The notes: generated by a model not told the origin, from the sequence alone. A DNA stretch of 64,000 bases from Phycisphaerae bacterium (GCA_022072505.1 JAJVHU010000027.1:1-64000); one strand, 5' to 3'. Positions 42,588 through 52,149 are shown, numbered from the stretch's first letter. Numbers and translations: made by a program.

Positions 42588-43823
42588 TTACTCCAGGGGA
42601 TACATCGTCATGCCCGTGACAAGCTTGGGGGCGAAGAAGGTGCTCTTCTGGGGCATCAGATCGCCCGCCTCGCTGACGGCCTTGAGATGTGACATCGGAG
42701 TGGCATTGAGCAGCAGCGCGACGCCGCGCTCCGCCCGGGCGGTGTCCCGGGCCTGCTCGGCGGACTTGACGTAAGCGACCTTCGGTGGGTCCGCCGCGCC
42801 GGCACGAAGATCCTCGTCGATCAGCACGCGGTGAAGATACGCGACATCCAGCTTGCGCCACGCGGCGCTTTTGTCCGGCGCCAGCGCGTCCAGGCGCGAC
42901 CGCCGGGTGAACTTCAGGGGGACGGTCCGCTGCGTTTCCGGGTCGAAGAGGCGCAGGTCGGCCTCGGCCTCGCCGCACGTCGCCGTCGACGCTCGCCAGG
43001 CGGACAGGACGTCGGCCAGCGCCCGACCCGGCAGCACACGGTTGTAGGGGAGGATCAGGCAGCCCGGGTCGTCCATCGAGGCGAGGACGAACAGGATGAA
43101 GCTCGCGGGATGCTCGCCGCCCGGTCCTCCCGCGCCGCCGGAAAGCCCGTCGCGGTAAAGCAAGGCCGTCCCGTAGCGGTGATGCCCGTCGGCAATGAAC
43201 ACGGTCTTCTTCGAGAGCAGGGCGCCGACGGCGCGGTGGACGCCGGCGTCGGTCGTCGTCCACATCCGGTTGTCCACGCCGTCGAGGGTTCCGACCACGG
43301 AGGGGCGGCTCCGCGTCACCGGACGCAGCGCCGCATCCACCTCGCCTTCCGGGTCTGCGTACAAGCCGAAGATGGGCGAGAGCTGGCATGCCGTCGCCTT
43401 CATCAGCGCGAGACGATCCTCCTTCGGTCCGCCGAACGTCTCCTCGTGCGGAAGGACATTCCCCTCGGAGAAGGGCGAGAGTCTGAGCGTCGCGATCAGC
43501 ATTTTGCGGGTGTAGCGGCGTCCCTCATGCACAAACTCCTGATGATAAGCGTACATCGCCGGGAAAGGCTCACGTACAAGCGTTCCGTCGTTCCGCCAAC
43601 TCCGAAGGATATCGGCCGCGCGACGGTAGGCCTCCGGCGGACCGGCGGACTTCGGCGGCACGTGCGGAAGATCCGCGGCGACGACGTTGCGGTCCGACCG
43701 GCGAAGCAGCGCCTCCTTGTCAGACAGGTCAAGGACGTCATACGGCGGCGCGATCAGCGCGGAGATGTCCGGATACCGGTCGAAATTGTAGCGCAGGGCG
43801 CGGAACGGTCGTACCTCGATCAT
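42588..43823 (-). CDS. DUF1015 family protein
   Basis: Protein of 411 aa of the usual length. EVRPFRALRYNFDRY at the start, IAPPYDVLDLSDKEAL, FSEGNVLPHEETFGGPKEDR and the family signature FIADGHHRYGTALLYRD are clear. The HHR motif and fold place it near the SerK/ParB-like group, some of which phosphorylate free serine, but the activity of DUF1015 itself is not established. It forms an operon with the DUF547 gene. Confidence 0.9.
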   Translation of the reverse strand: MIEVRPFRALRYNFDRYPDISALIAPPYDVLDLSDKEALLRRSDRNVVAADLPHVPPKSAGPPEAYRRAADILRSWRNDGTLVREPFPAMYAYHQEFVHEGRRYTRKMLIATLRLSPFSEGNVLPHEETFGGPKEDRLALMKATACQLSPIFGLYADPEGEVDAALRPVTRSRPSVVGTLDGVDNRMWTTTDAGVHRAVGALLSKKTVFIADGHHRYGTALLYRDGLSGGAGGPGGEHPASFILFVLASMDDPGCLILPYNRVLPGRALADVLSAWRASTATCGEAEADLRLFDPETQRTVPLKFTRRSRLDALAPDKSAAWRKLDVAYLHRVLIDEDLRAGAADPPKVAYVKSAEQARDTARAERGVALLLNATPMSHLKAVSEAGDLMPQKSTFFAPKLVTGMTMYPLE

Positions 43824-43962
43824 GCTCGATGCTCTCCGTCAAGAGGAAGCGCGAAGATGCGCCGTGCGATCGTGGCGCTCCCTCAGGGGCATCATAACGC
43901 AACCCGCGCGGCGAAGGCGAGACCGGACCGCGGAAGCGCCGACGGCGCGACGCCGCCTCGGG

Positions 43963-44211
43963 TCATCGCGCGGCGCGCGCCTTCGGGGAGGAGGCGAAGG
44001 GCGCACGGACCGGGCGCCCCGCGACCCGGCGTCGCTGAGGAAGCGGGGCGAGGGGTTTCGCGGCGTCGCGGTCCGGCCGGCGCCCGTCGCGGGACGGTCG
44101 GTACATCCCGCCGCACTGTCGGCAGCGGTGCGGTTCTTCCACGAACGACCCGGGGAAGATCGTCGGGTGATCGCAGAACGGACAGTGCAGGTACACGGGA
44201 CCGCCGGGCAT
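43963..44211 (-). CDS. Small zinc-ribbon protein
   Basis: Protein of 82 aa from the ATG at 44211. CPFCDHPTIFPGSFVEEPHR then CRQCGGMY is a single zinc ribbon with 2+2 Cys and possible His ligands. The C-terminal half is basic and low complexity. The frame is open upstream to 44271, but the conserved part begins at the ATG used. It is a plausible nucleic-acid-binding or regulatory peptide; family not recognised. Confidence 0.5.
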   Translation of the reverse strand: MPGGPVYLHCPFCDHPTIFPGSFVEEPHRCRQCGGMYRPSRDGRRPDRDAAKPLAPLPQRRRVAGRPVRAPFASSPKARAAR

Positions 44212-44477
44212 GCCGCTTCGTTTCCCTCTCGCTCGGTTGCGCCGGGGGGTCGCCGTGTTCGGCGGACGCACCCCTCACCGGCATTCTCCGCCTTCAACCT
44301 AGTATTCGCGGCGCCCGGCGCGGCGTTGCGGCGACAAGAAGGACTTTGACACCGTCCGACAAGAAGTGACGCCCGTCCCTCGCCGCAAGGCGCGCCGTCG
44401 GAGGCCTCCGGGCGAGCGAGGTTCTCGGAACAAGCGACGGATGACTTGGCGCCGGCTGCTCGCGCGGTCACGGCGTC

Positions 44478-45680
44478 CTACAACGGAGGGCCCAGCGTTT
44501 CCAGCAGCAACAGGGGCGAGTTCTGCACGCCGATCGGGGCGATCTGGGTGGAAAGCGGGGCGATCGTGAAGTTCTGGTCGCGGGTCAGCGAGATCGACGG
44601 CGAGCGATCGTCCATCAGGTCGCGGTCGTCGTTCGTGTGATTCAGTCCGAGAAGGTGGCCGGCCTCGTGCGAGGCGACGTTTCCGATCGCCCGCGCCAGT
44701 TGCGAAACCGTCGGCGGCGAAAGAAAGACGCTGTCCGGGTCGAACGCCTCGGTGTAGATGATCGCGTCGTCGCAGCAGTTGATGTTGTACCAGTCGATCG
44801 CCTCGGCCTCGCCGAAGATGTCCGGCGCGTATCCGCCGAGGTAAAGCGTCGAGACCCGGGTTTCTTCATCCGGGGTGAATTCATCGCTGGTCAGGACGGA
44901 CACGTTGAACCGGCTGAAATTGCTGACGACTTCCGCGCGGATCAGGGCCTTGAGTTCCTCGTCGTCGTCCTCATAAACGGCGTTGATGCGGCCTGCGTCG
45001 AAAGGGTCCACTTCAACCTCGCCAAGGACCGGCGAATTCACCGTTCCGCCGCGAAAGTCGAGAAACAGCGCCTGCCCCGCGGGCGCCGGAACTTCTTCTC
45101 CTTGATCGATCCGCACCTCGACGCGGTAGGTTCCCTCCGCCTCGTCGGAGAATGCGAACGTCGAGGCCGACACCATCACGTAGTAGGGGTCGCCGTCATG
45201 CCGGGCGACGTGATCCAGTTCGGCGTCCAGATTGCGGTCGCTGAGGTCGTCGTTGGCGAAAACGATCGCCCCGTCGGCGTCAAACAAGACCAACGAGACA
45301 TCGAGCGGCGACCCCGGAGTCGTCGCGCTGATGCGGATCCGGTCGCCGGCGGAGACGGGTCCGAGGCTGAACACGTCCACGTCGTCGTCGGTGAGGATCG
45401 TCCCCTGCAATGAGGCTTCGCCGTCCTCGCCGAAGACGGAGATGATCGCGGCCTCGAACGAGTCGTTCGGTTCGCCGCGCGTCTTTCCGGTGACGCCGCT
45501 GACATCGCCGACATTACCGTCTTCGAGAAAACCGCCGTCACCGGGATCCGCGACCGTCCCGCACCCCAGCAGCACCGCCGCCGCACAGGAAGGCAGCAGG
45601 CGCGTGATCCGCGCCGCAAAGCCGCTGAAGCGTCGCCGCGATCGAACAACACTCTCCGTCCGGCCCGGACCTTCCCTCAC
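44478..45680 (-). CDS. Exported metalloprotease-like lipoprotein (HExxHxxGxxH)
   Basis: Protein of 400 aa starting with GTG at 45680, with GGAGG 7 nt upstream. The signal sequence ends in a lipobox (CAAAVLLGCGTV). Residues ~70-190 resemble a pre-peptidase (PPC) beta-sandwich (NDSFEAAIISVFGEDGEASL, VDVFSLGPVSAGDRIRISA). The catalytic region carries the metzincin zinc motif SHEAGHLLGLNHT (~345-357), preceded by CCDDAIIYTEAF and followed by DLMDDRSPSISLT, where the Met of the expected Met-turn could be LM. It is a paralogue of the next gene. Probably a surface or periplasmic zinc peptidase. Confidence 0.85.
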   Translation of the reverse strand: MREGPGRTESVVRSRRRFSGFAARITRLLPSCAAAVLLGCGTVADPGDGGFLEDGNVGDVSGVTGKTRGEPNDSFEAAIISVFGEDGEASLQGTILTDDDVDVFSLGPVSAGDRIRISATTPGSPLDVSLVLFDADGAIVFANDDLSDRNLDAELDHVARHDGDPYYVMVSASTFAFSDEAEGTYRVEVRIDQGEEVPAPAGQALFLDFRGGTVNSPVLGEVEVDPFDAGRINAVYEDDDEELKALIRAEVVSNFSRFNVSVLTSDEFTPDEETRVSTLYLGGYAPDIFGEAEAIDWYNINCCDDAIIYTEAFDPDSVFLSPPTVSQLARAIGNVASHEAGHLLGLNHTNDDRDLMDDRSPSISLTRDQNFTIAPLSTQIAPIGVQNSPLLLLETLGPPL

Positions 45681-45774
45681 CCCTCATCCTCCGCGATGGC
45701 GCCGCCGGGGCGCAACGCCGATCCGCGGCGCAGCCCCGAAGGCCGCCCATCGTAAGGAGGAAGGAAAAGTCCGG

Positions 45775-47310
45775 TCAATCCGCTCGGCGCGGTCCGTGAC
45801 CGCAGGAGCCGAAGTGAAGCCCTGAGCGCGGCAGATCCGGCGAACCGGGCGGGCGCCGCAAAAGCCCCGCGGCGCGACGCATCAGCGCCGTGCGGACCGC
45901 CGCCTTCTGCGCCGCCGCGTCCGCCCCTACCGAGTCCGACAGGTACACCGGCGAATTCTGCATGCCGATCAGAAAAACGGTGGGGTGAAGCCCCGCCACC
46001 GCGAACGACTGATCGAGCATGAGCTGGGACAGGCTCGCCGTGATGTCCATCAAATCCTCGCTGCCCGAGGTATGCACCAGCCCCAGCAGGTGCCCGATCT
46101 CGTGGCTGGCGACGTTGGCGATCGCCTGCGCCATCTCGTCGATCGACGGATTGAGCGGATTGAACGCGGCGAACGTGTCCGTGAAGACGATCGCGTCCTG
46201 CCGCACGTCCCCGTTGTACTCATCCACGCTTTCGGCGACCCCGAGCAGCGCGGCGTCGTAGGTTCCGAAATGTATGACCGAGGTCTCCTCGTCCGCGGAC
46301 GCCCCCTCCGTCGTCGAAACAACCTCGACCTCCAGCCCCGCGAAGTCCTCCCGGACCCGCGCCGTGATCCGCTCGGCAAGGTCCGCCGACGCGCCCGCAA
46401 AGGTCGGCGAGATGCCCGCGGCGTCGAAGGCGGGGATGTTGATGTCCGGACGTCCCCCGAACCCGACTTCCTCCGCGCCGTCGAAGTTGAGCAGGATTCT
46501 CTGCGGCGTCGGCGACGGAACCGCGGCGCCCGGATCGATCCGCACCGCCAGCGTGTAATCACCGGTCGAGAGCGTGCCCGGCGTCGAGGTCACGACCAGG
46601 TACGCATGTGCGCTCGCGCGACGGACGACCACGTCCACGTAGGGCTCCAGCCGGCCCAGGTACGCGTTGCGGCTGTCGTTGACCAGGAGGGAGTGTCCGT
46701 TCTCGTCGAAAAACGCGATCGCGGCCTGCAATCCGTCATCCGCGAACACTTCCGCGAGAACCCGGTCGCCGATCTCAACCGGACCCGCGTCGTAGACATC
46801 CACGTCATCCGCGCTGTCGATGCGGCCGCGAAGCGTGTAATCCACGCCGACGGGCACCGGCAGAACCTGGGCCAGGGCGAATGACTCATTGTCCGCCACT
46901 TCATCGCCCTCAGGTTCCGCGCCCAAGTCAAGCTGCGAGAACGGTTCGACCAGCGACGGATTGTCCGACAACGAGAAATCCCCGCCGCACCCGAGGTTCC
47001 CCGCCAGCAGCAGAAGCAGAAACAACACGATCGGCATCGTCCCGAAGCGCCGCTGAAGGTCCGCCAGGCGGTCCGGCTCCTCGCGGAGGATCGCGTCGTC
47101 GGTCCACGTCCGATCCCCGCCGCCGCGCCGAGCGTCCGCTCGTTGCTCGTTCGACGATTTCAGGGCGGCATGCACCCGCTCGTTGGCCGGGTCCGGTATG
47201 AACGGCCGCTCGATCGCCAGCCCGCTCAAACCGTCCGAAGCGTTTTTCCCGGTTTCCGTCGAATCCGTTGCGACGTCGGCGTCGCACCACGATCGTTCGC
47301 GCAAGAGCAT
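45775..47310 (-). CDS. Paralogous metalloprotease with cytoplasmic N-terminal extension
   Basis: Protein of 511 aa from the ATG at 47310, whose Shine-Dalgarno AGGAGGG (47318-47324) is the strongest in the window. Residues 1-91 are hydrophilic. A hydrophobic segment with a lipobox-like end follows (MPIVLFLLLLLAGNLGCGGD, ~92-111), where a second possible start ATG lies (47037). PPC-like region ~125-245; zinc motif SHEIGHLLGLVHT; then DLMDITASLSQLMLD. It shares the architecture of the upstream-strand neighbour 44478-45680 and lies 94 bp before it, so the two are a tandem duplication and may be co-transcribed. The extension could mean an inner-membrane-anchored protease with a cytoplasmic domain. 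Confidence 0.8.
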   Translation of the reverse strand: MLLRERSWCDADVATDSTETGKNASDGLSGLAIERPFIPDPANERVHAALKSSNEQRADARRGGGDRTWTDDAILREEPDRLADLQRRFGTMPIVLFLLLLLAGNLGCGGDFSLSDNPSLVEPFSQLDLGAEPEGDEVADNESFALAQVLPVPVGVDYTLRGRIDSADDVDVYDAGPVEIGDRVLAEVFADDGLQAAIAFFDENGHSLLVNDSRNAYLGRLEPYVDVVVRRASAHAYLVVTSTPGTLSTGDYTLAVRIDPGAAVPSPTPQRILLNFDGAEEVGFGGRPDINIPAFDAAGISPTFAGASADLAERITARVREDFAGLEVEVVSTTEGASADEETSVIHFGTYDAALLGVAESVDEYNGDVRQDAIVFTDTFAAFNPLNPSIDEMAQAIANVASHEIGHLLGLVHTSGSEDLMDITASLSQLMLDQSFAVAGLHPTVFLIGMQNSPVYLSDSVGADAAAQKAAVRTALMRRAAGLLRRPPGSPDLPRSGLHFGSCGHGPRRAD

Positions 47311-47659
47311 CCCGTCACCCTCCTGTTCTGGCTTCCGAATCAGGAGCGCGGGACGGCGCGTCCGCACCGTCCCGCGCCCCGCAAGGAGATGCTTCTTTCC
47401 CTGAAGGGGACTCTACAATTCGAGGGTCGCAGGAAGGGGGCGACGCCGGGGGTCGCGCAGAATCGGCGCAGGAAAACCACAAAGGACGGGGGATCAGAGG
47501 CACGCGCAGGATCGGCGCGGCAGCGCATGCTCATGCGGACAGGCCGGCCGCCGGGCGCGCAACACCGGAATCCCGGCGCGCAACACCGACATCCTGATGC
47601 CGGCGGTCGCAGCCGACTGCCGGGTTTCGATCGGCGAAGATCCTCCGCGCGCCGCGACG
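47311..47659. other. Intergenic region, short repeats only
   Basis: No gene seen. GCGCGCAACACCGGAATCCC at 47556-47575 is repeated as GCGCGCAACACCGACATCC at 47577-47595, a 21-bp tandem pair. Confidence 0.5.
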
Positions 47660-48586
47660 TCAACCGCCTTCCGCGTTCCGGTACGCGACGAAGTCCTGCA
47701 TCAACTGCCGCGTGATCGGACCGGGCTTGCCGTCGCCCACGACCCGACGATCCACGGACGTCACCGGAACGATCTCCGCAGCCGTGCCCGTCGCGAAGAT
47801 CTCGTCCGCCACGTAAAGGTCGAACTGGATCAGCGCCTTCTCATCGACCGGAAGGTTCCGGCGACGGGCCAGCTCCATCACGACCGCGCGCGTGATGCCG
47901 TCGAGAATGCCCGCGCTGGTCGGAGGCGTCGCCAGCCGGTTGTTCTTGACGAGAAACAGGTTGTCGCCGGTGCATTCGGAAATCTGCCCGAGATGATTGA
48001 GCAGAATCGCCTCGTCCGCGCCCGCGTCGTTCGCCTCCGCCTTCGCCAGGACGTTGTTGAGATAATTGAGCGACTTGATCCGCGGCGACAGGGCGTGCGG
48101 CGGAACGCGGATGCTCGACGACGTGATGCACTTGAGCCCGCGCTGATAAACGTCCGGCGGATACAGCTCGATCTTGTCCGCGATGACGATCAGGCTCGGG
48201 CAGGCCGCCTTGTAGATCGAAATCCCCAGCTTGCCCACGCCGCGCGTGCAGAGCAGCCGGATGTAGGCGTCGCCGGTGATGTGGTTGGCCCGCAGCGTCT
48301 CGTGCATCGCCTCGGCGATGCCCTCCAGCGGCAGGGGCAGTTCCAGCCGGATCGCCTTCGCGCTGTCCGCGAAGCGCCGCAGATGCTCCCGCTCCTTGAA
48401 GATGCGCCCGTTGTAGACCCGGATCCCCTCGAAGATTCCGTCCCCGTAAAGCAGGCCGTGATCGAACACGCTGACTTTCGCCTCGGACGGCGGCGCCAGT
48501 TCCCCGTCGATCCAGATCTTCAGGTCTTCACGGGGCGCCATCGAGTTCTTCCGGGCGTTGAGGGGTTCGGGAATCTTCACGCTCAT
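47660..48586 (-). CDS. ilvE: Branched-chain amino acid aminotransferase
   Basis: Protein of 308 aa, class IV PLP fold. KIWIDGELAPPSEAKVSVFD, HGLLYGDGIFEGIRVYNGRI, the PLP Lys in LSPRIKSLNYLNNVLAKAEA, ADEAILLNHLGQISECTGDN and VADEIFATGTAAEIVPVTSV match IlvE. It interconverts Leu, Ile and Val with their 2-oxo acids. The ATG at 48586 has GGAGG 6 nt upstream. It follows the ABC ATPase gene by 23 bp on the same strand. Confidence 0.95.
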   Translation of the reverse strand: MSVKIPEPLNARKNSMAPREDLKIWIDGELAPPSEAKVSVFDHGLLYGDGIFEGIRVYNGRIFKEREHLRRFADSAKAIRLELPLPLEGIAEAMHETLRANHITGDAYIRLLCTRGVGKLGISIYKAACPSLIVIADKIELYPPDVYQRGLKCITSSSIRVPPHALSPRIKSLNYLNNVLAKAEANDAGADEAILLNHLGQISECTGDNLFLVKNNRLATPPTSAGILDGITRAVVMELARRRNLPVDEKALIQFDLYVADEIFATGTAAEIVPVTSVDRRVVGDGKPGPITRQLMQDFVAYRNAEGG

Positions 48587-48609
48587 GTTTCGCCTCCTGT
48601 CCTCGGTCT

Positions 48610-49386
48610 TCAGGTTCCCGCGCGCGCCGTGGGCGGTTCCGCGTCCGCGACGACTCGCCCGTCACGTAAGTGTACGCACCGGTGCGCCTGGGCGGCCACG
48701 TTCGGATCGTGCGTCACCATCACGATGGTCTGGCCCTGGGCGTTCAGGTCCGAAAGAACCCTCAGGATGCCCCGGCCGGTAGCCTCGTCCAGATTACCTG
48801 TCGGCTCGTCCGCCAGCAAGAGGATCGGACGACCGACGATCGCCCGCGCGATCGCCGCCCGCTGCCGCTCCCCGCCGGAAAGCTCTCGAGAACGATGATG
48901 CCGGCGCCCCCCCAGACCCACCTTCTCCAGCACCTCCTCGACCGCGCGACGGCTTTCCGCGCGGTTGGACCACCAGCTTCCCAGGCTGTGACGGATCATG
49001 CACGGCATCAGCACGTTCTCGAAGACCGTCGCCTCCGGCAGCAGGTGATAAAACTGAAAGACGAATCCGACTTCACGGTTGCGCACCCGCTCGCGCTCCC
49101 GCCGCGAGCTTCGGAACACGTCCCGGTCGCGGATCAGCACCCGGCCCGCGTCCGGAAGATCGAGCACCCCCAGAATATGCAGCAGCGTGCTCTTCCCCGA
49201 TCCCGACGCGCCCATCACCGCGACGAACTCGCCCTCCCGGACGTCCAGCGACGCCCCGCGCAGCACCGGAAGCACGTGCTTCCCCAGCGTGTACGTCTTC
49301 TGCACGTTCTCCGCGCAAAGCAGCGGACGCGACGCGCCACGACGATCCGACGCCGTCGCTGCGGCAGATTCTAATGCGCTCGACAT
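48610..49386 (-). CDS. lolD: LolD-type ABC transporter ATP-binding protein
   Basis: Protein of 258 aa with Walker A GASGSGKSTLLHILG, Q-loop GFVFQFYHLLPEATVFENVL, signature LSGGERQRAAIARAIVGRP, Walker B LLLADEPTGNLD and H-loop VMVTHDPNVA. These match the MacB/LolD class; the FQFYHLLPE segment is typical of LolD, the lipoprotein-release ATPase. No LolC/LolE permease lies nearby, so another MacB-like partner cannot be excluded. A 15-residue Ser/Ala-rich extension precedes the family core. Confidence 0.88.
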   Translation of the reverse strand: MSSALESAAATASDRRGASRPLLCAENVQKTYTLGKHVLPVLRGASLDVREGEFVAVMGASGSGKSTLLHILGVLDLPDAGRVLIRDRDVFRSSRRERERVRNREVGFVFQFYHLLPEATVFENVLMPCMIRHSLGSWWSNRAESRRAVEEVLEKVGLGGRRHHRSRELSGGERQRAAIARAIVGRPILLLADEPTGNLDEATGRGILRVLSDLNAQGQTIVMVTHDPNVAAQAHRCVHLRDGRVVADAEPPTARAGT

Positions 49387-49799
49387 CCGACTCCCTTCCG
49401 GCTGCTTTGCAACGCTTACTGGGAAGATCCCCGCCGCCGATGCCGGACATCCAGCTCAGCCGGACGACCCGCGCACGCTCCGACTCCGCGACGACCGAAC
49501 ACCCCCACGACGACGGGACGCCCCCGCGCGGCGGCGAGAGTCCCACAACCTTCACCCCGAATCAAGCACGGGCGCAGGATTCTCCAGCGCCCGCCGGAAC
49601 CCCAAGCCGAGGGCTTCAGTCGGGCGGAATCCGCAGGCGCGTGAGGTCCGGCCGACGGGGCTTCGCCCGCACCGGGATCGGCCCCCCCGTAATGAAGCAT
49701 TGACCGGTCTGGGAAGCAAAACGCGCGTCCGTCCGCACCGTGCGGACGGACCGACTTCTCAGGGACGAGGCTCGCCGGCGCCGCCGCATCAGGCGGGTG
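49387..49799. other. Intergenic region, no gene seen
   Basis: The 413 bp between two minus-strand genes hold no convincing frame; open frames are Arg/Pro-rich on both strands. Nothing repeated was recognised. Confidence 0.4.
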
Positions 49800-50663
49800 T
49801 TACACCGGGTCGCTCCCCGGCTTGCGGAGCGGACCCAGCGCATCCCAGGCCGGGGCGGCGGCTTCGCCGAGATCAAACGTGTTCGCAGGAAGCACGCGGC
49901 GATCCCGGAAGCTCTTGAGCACCTGTCCGAGACCGCGCACCCCCACCTCCCGGCTGCGGCGCACCCGCGCCAGGTCGATCTCCAGGGGAATGATCTCCTC
50001 GCCGCCGCCCGCGCGATAAAGCGTGACCGCGTCCGGATCAACGACGATCGACTGCCCCACGCCGCCGTCGCCGACGCCGTTGATCTCGAAGACGTAGCAT
50101 TGCTGCTGCGCCGCCGTGGCGACCGCCATCGCCAGCTCGATGTCGCGGTCGATCGTCGTGGTCATGACCGGATGCACAATGACCTCCGCGCCCATCGCGG
50201 CCAGCGCTCGCGCCGCCTCGGGAAACCAGAGGTCATAACAGATCAGCACCCCGAACCGCCCCACGCGCGGCACGTCGAACACGCAAAACGAATCCCCCGC
50301 CTCGACACCGGCCTCATAAGGGCGGAAGGGGAACGCCTTCCGATATCGAGCCGCCACCTTGCCCTCGGGGTCGATCACCGAGCACGTGTTGTACACCTTG
50401 CCCTCGTGCGACTCGAACATCGAGCCGTTGATGAGCCAGACCTTGTGCTTTGCGGCCGTCTCCTGAAACGTCCGCTCCGCGGGCCCGGGTAGCGGTTGAG
50501 CCTTCGCCGTCGAGGGTCCGAACGCCGCCAGCTCCGGAAGCACGATCATCCGCACCTGCGGAAACATGTGCATCGTGTGATCGATCTTCGCGCGGATGCG
50601 CGCAAGATTGTCCTCGCGCCCGCTGATCTGCATCTGGATGCCGGCGATGGTGAAGGAAATCAT
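49800..50663 (-). CDS. Carbon-nitrogen hydrolase (nitrilase superfamily)
   Basis: Protein of 287 aa from the ATG at 50663 (ISFTIAGIQMQISG). The Glu-Lys-Cys triad is present: MIVLPELAAFG, RYRKAFPFRPYEAG and VLICYDLWFPEAARALAAMG. Family members hydrolyse nitriles, amides or N-carbamoyl compounds; substrate not inferable. The frame is open 18 codons further up (MLGMSRQ), without a better signal. Aminotransferase gene 50734-52089 lies 70 bp upstream on the same strand, so they may form a catabolic unit (inference). Confidence 0.88.
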   Translation of the reverse strand: MISFTIAGIQMQISGREDNLARIRAKIDHTMHMFPQVRMIVLPELAAFGPSTAKAQPLPGPAERTFQETAAKHKVWLINGSMFESHEGKVYNTCSVIDPEGKVAARYRKAFPFRPYEAGVEAGDSFCVFDVPRVGRFGVLICYDLWFPEAARALAAMGAEVIVHPVMTTTIDRDIELAMAVATAAQQQCYVFEINGVGDGGVGQSIVVDPDAVTLYRAGGGEEIIPLEIDLARVRRSREVGVRGLGQVLKSFRDRRVLPANTFDLGEAAAPAWDALGPLRKPGSDPV

Positions 50664-50733
50664 GAGGAATGCGGAATCAAGAAGGCTCAATGCAGACTGC
50701 CGGGACATCCCGAGCAACCGCCGGACGCAGGGT

Positions 50734-52089
50734 TCACGCGCGGACCGGCTGCGACTTCTCCTTTACGACCCCCGCCAGCCTCAGCAGTTCACCTTCAAGG
50801 ACATCCAGCCCTCGCTTCAGGGGTTCGTCGTGAATCACCAGCGGACACAGGATCCGAACGATGTTTCCGTAAGACCCGGCGGGAACAATGAGCAATCCGC
50901 GCTTCTCGCAGGCGTCCGCGAGCTGCTTCACCGCGTCGGTCGCCGGTTTGTTCGGATCGCCGTCAAGCACCAGTTCGATCGCCGTCATCGCCCCCAGCCC
51001 GCGCACGTCGCCGATCAGCGGGCAGCGCGCCTGAAGATCGAGGAACCGGTCGCGCAGCACGTTCCCGATCCGCGCCGCGCGCTCGCACAATCCCTCGTCC
51101 TCCATCACCTTGATCGTCGCCAGCGCCGCGGCGCAGGAGATCGGATTGCCGCCGTAAGTCCCGCCCAGCGTCCCCGGGGCGCAGGCGTCGAGAACCTCCG
51201 CCCGGCCCACCACCGCCGCGATCGGCAGCCCGCCTCCCATCGCCTTCGCCCACGTGGACAGGTCCGGGCGAATCCCCGCGTGCTCGTACGCCGCCCACTT
51301 CCCGGTGCGGCAGAACCCGGTCTGAATCTCGTCGATGATGAGCAGGACGCCGTGCTCGTCGCAGATCCGCCGCAGCCCCCGGAGATACTCGAACGGCGCC
51401 GGCACGAACCCGCCCTCGCCCTGCACGACCTCGATGAGCACGGCGGCGAGGTCGCCCGGGGCGACGACGTTGACAAACGCCTGCCGCAACCGCGCCAACT
51501 CCCGCTCGACGAACGCCGACAGCGTCAACCCGTCGCCGTGGCGGTAGTAATTCGGATACGGAAGACGGTAGACCTCGGGCGCGAAAGGACCGCAGCCCGT
51601 TTTGTACCCCACCTTCGAGGTCAGTGAGAGGCACAGCAGCGTTCGCCCGTGAAAGCTCTCGGTGAACGTGAGGATCCCCGCGCGCTTCGTCGCCTGACGC
51701 GCGATCTTCACCGCGTTCTCCACCGCCTCCGCGCCGCTGTTGGTGAGGAACACTTTCGTCCGGTCGCCGTGCGGAAAAAGCGCCGCGAGCTTCTCGCACA
51801 GCGCGACATACGGCTCGTACGTGGCGACGTGGATGCAGGTGTGCTGGAGCTTCTCGGCCTGCTCCCGGATGGCGCGGAGAACCGGCCCCTGCGAATGTCC
51901 GACCGCCATCACGCCGATTCCGGTGGCGAAGTCGATCAGCTCACGCCCGTCGGCGTCCACGACCACCGCCCCGCGGCCCGACTCGACCGACGCCGCAGTC
52001 ACCCTCGGGACGGCGGCGGGAACGACGGCCGCCCGCCGGGAAAGAAGTTGTTCAGTACGCGTCAACGCATCCGCTCCACCCCCGCACAC
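50734..52089 (-). CDS. Class III PLP aminotransferase (4-aminobutyrate/ornithine type)
   Basis: Protein of 451 aa. LIDFATGIGVMAVGHSQGPV, VFLTNSGAEAVENAVKIARQ, FHGRTLLCLSLTSK, LLIIDEIQTGFCRTGKWAAY and the PLP lysine in DLSTWAKAMGGGLPIAAVVG are characteristic. The IQTGFCRTGK segment is closest to 4-aminobutyrate aminotransferases (GabT), but specificity is unproven. The GTG at 52089 is used; a TTG 8 codons in has a GGAG upstream and may be the true start. It ends 70 bp before the CN-hydrolase gene. Confidence 0.9.
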   Translation of the reverse strand: MCGGGADALTRTEQLLSRRAAVVPAAVPRVTAASVESGRGAVVVDADGRELIDFATGIGVMAVGHSQGPVLRAIREQAEKLQHTCIHVATYEPYVALCEKLAALFPHGDRTKVFLTNSGAEAVENAVKIARQATKRAGILTFTESFHGRTLLCLSLTSKVGYKTGCGPFAPEVYRLPYPNYYRHGDGLTLSAFVERELARLRQAFVNVVAPGDLAAVLIEVVQGEGGFVPAPFEYLRGLRRICDEHGVLLIIDEIQTGFCRTGKWAAYEHAGIRPDLSTWAKAMGGGLPIAAVVGRAEVLDACAPGTLGGTYGGNPISCAAALATIKVMEDEGLCERAARIGNVLRDRFLDLQARCPLIGDVRGLGAMTAIELVLDGDPNKPATDAVKQLADACEKRGLLIVPAGSYGNIVRILCPLVIHDEPLKRGLDVLEGELLRLAGVVKEKSQPVRA

Positions 52090-52149
52090 TTACCGGCCCG
52101 CCATCATACCGCTGACGAAGGTCGCGCCCAAGCCGCGCCCTGACCGCGA

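Noticed and set aside
43963..44471. Alternative longer frames around the small zinc-ribbon gene
   Set aside because: Frames in both directions are Arg/Pro-rich; only the CPFCDH...CRQCGG frame shows a domain.
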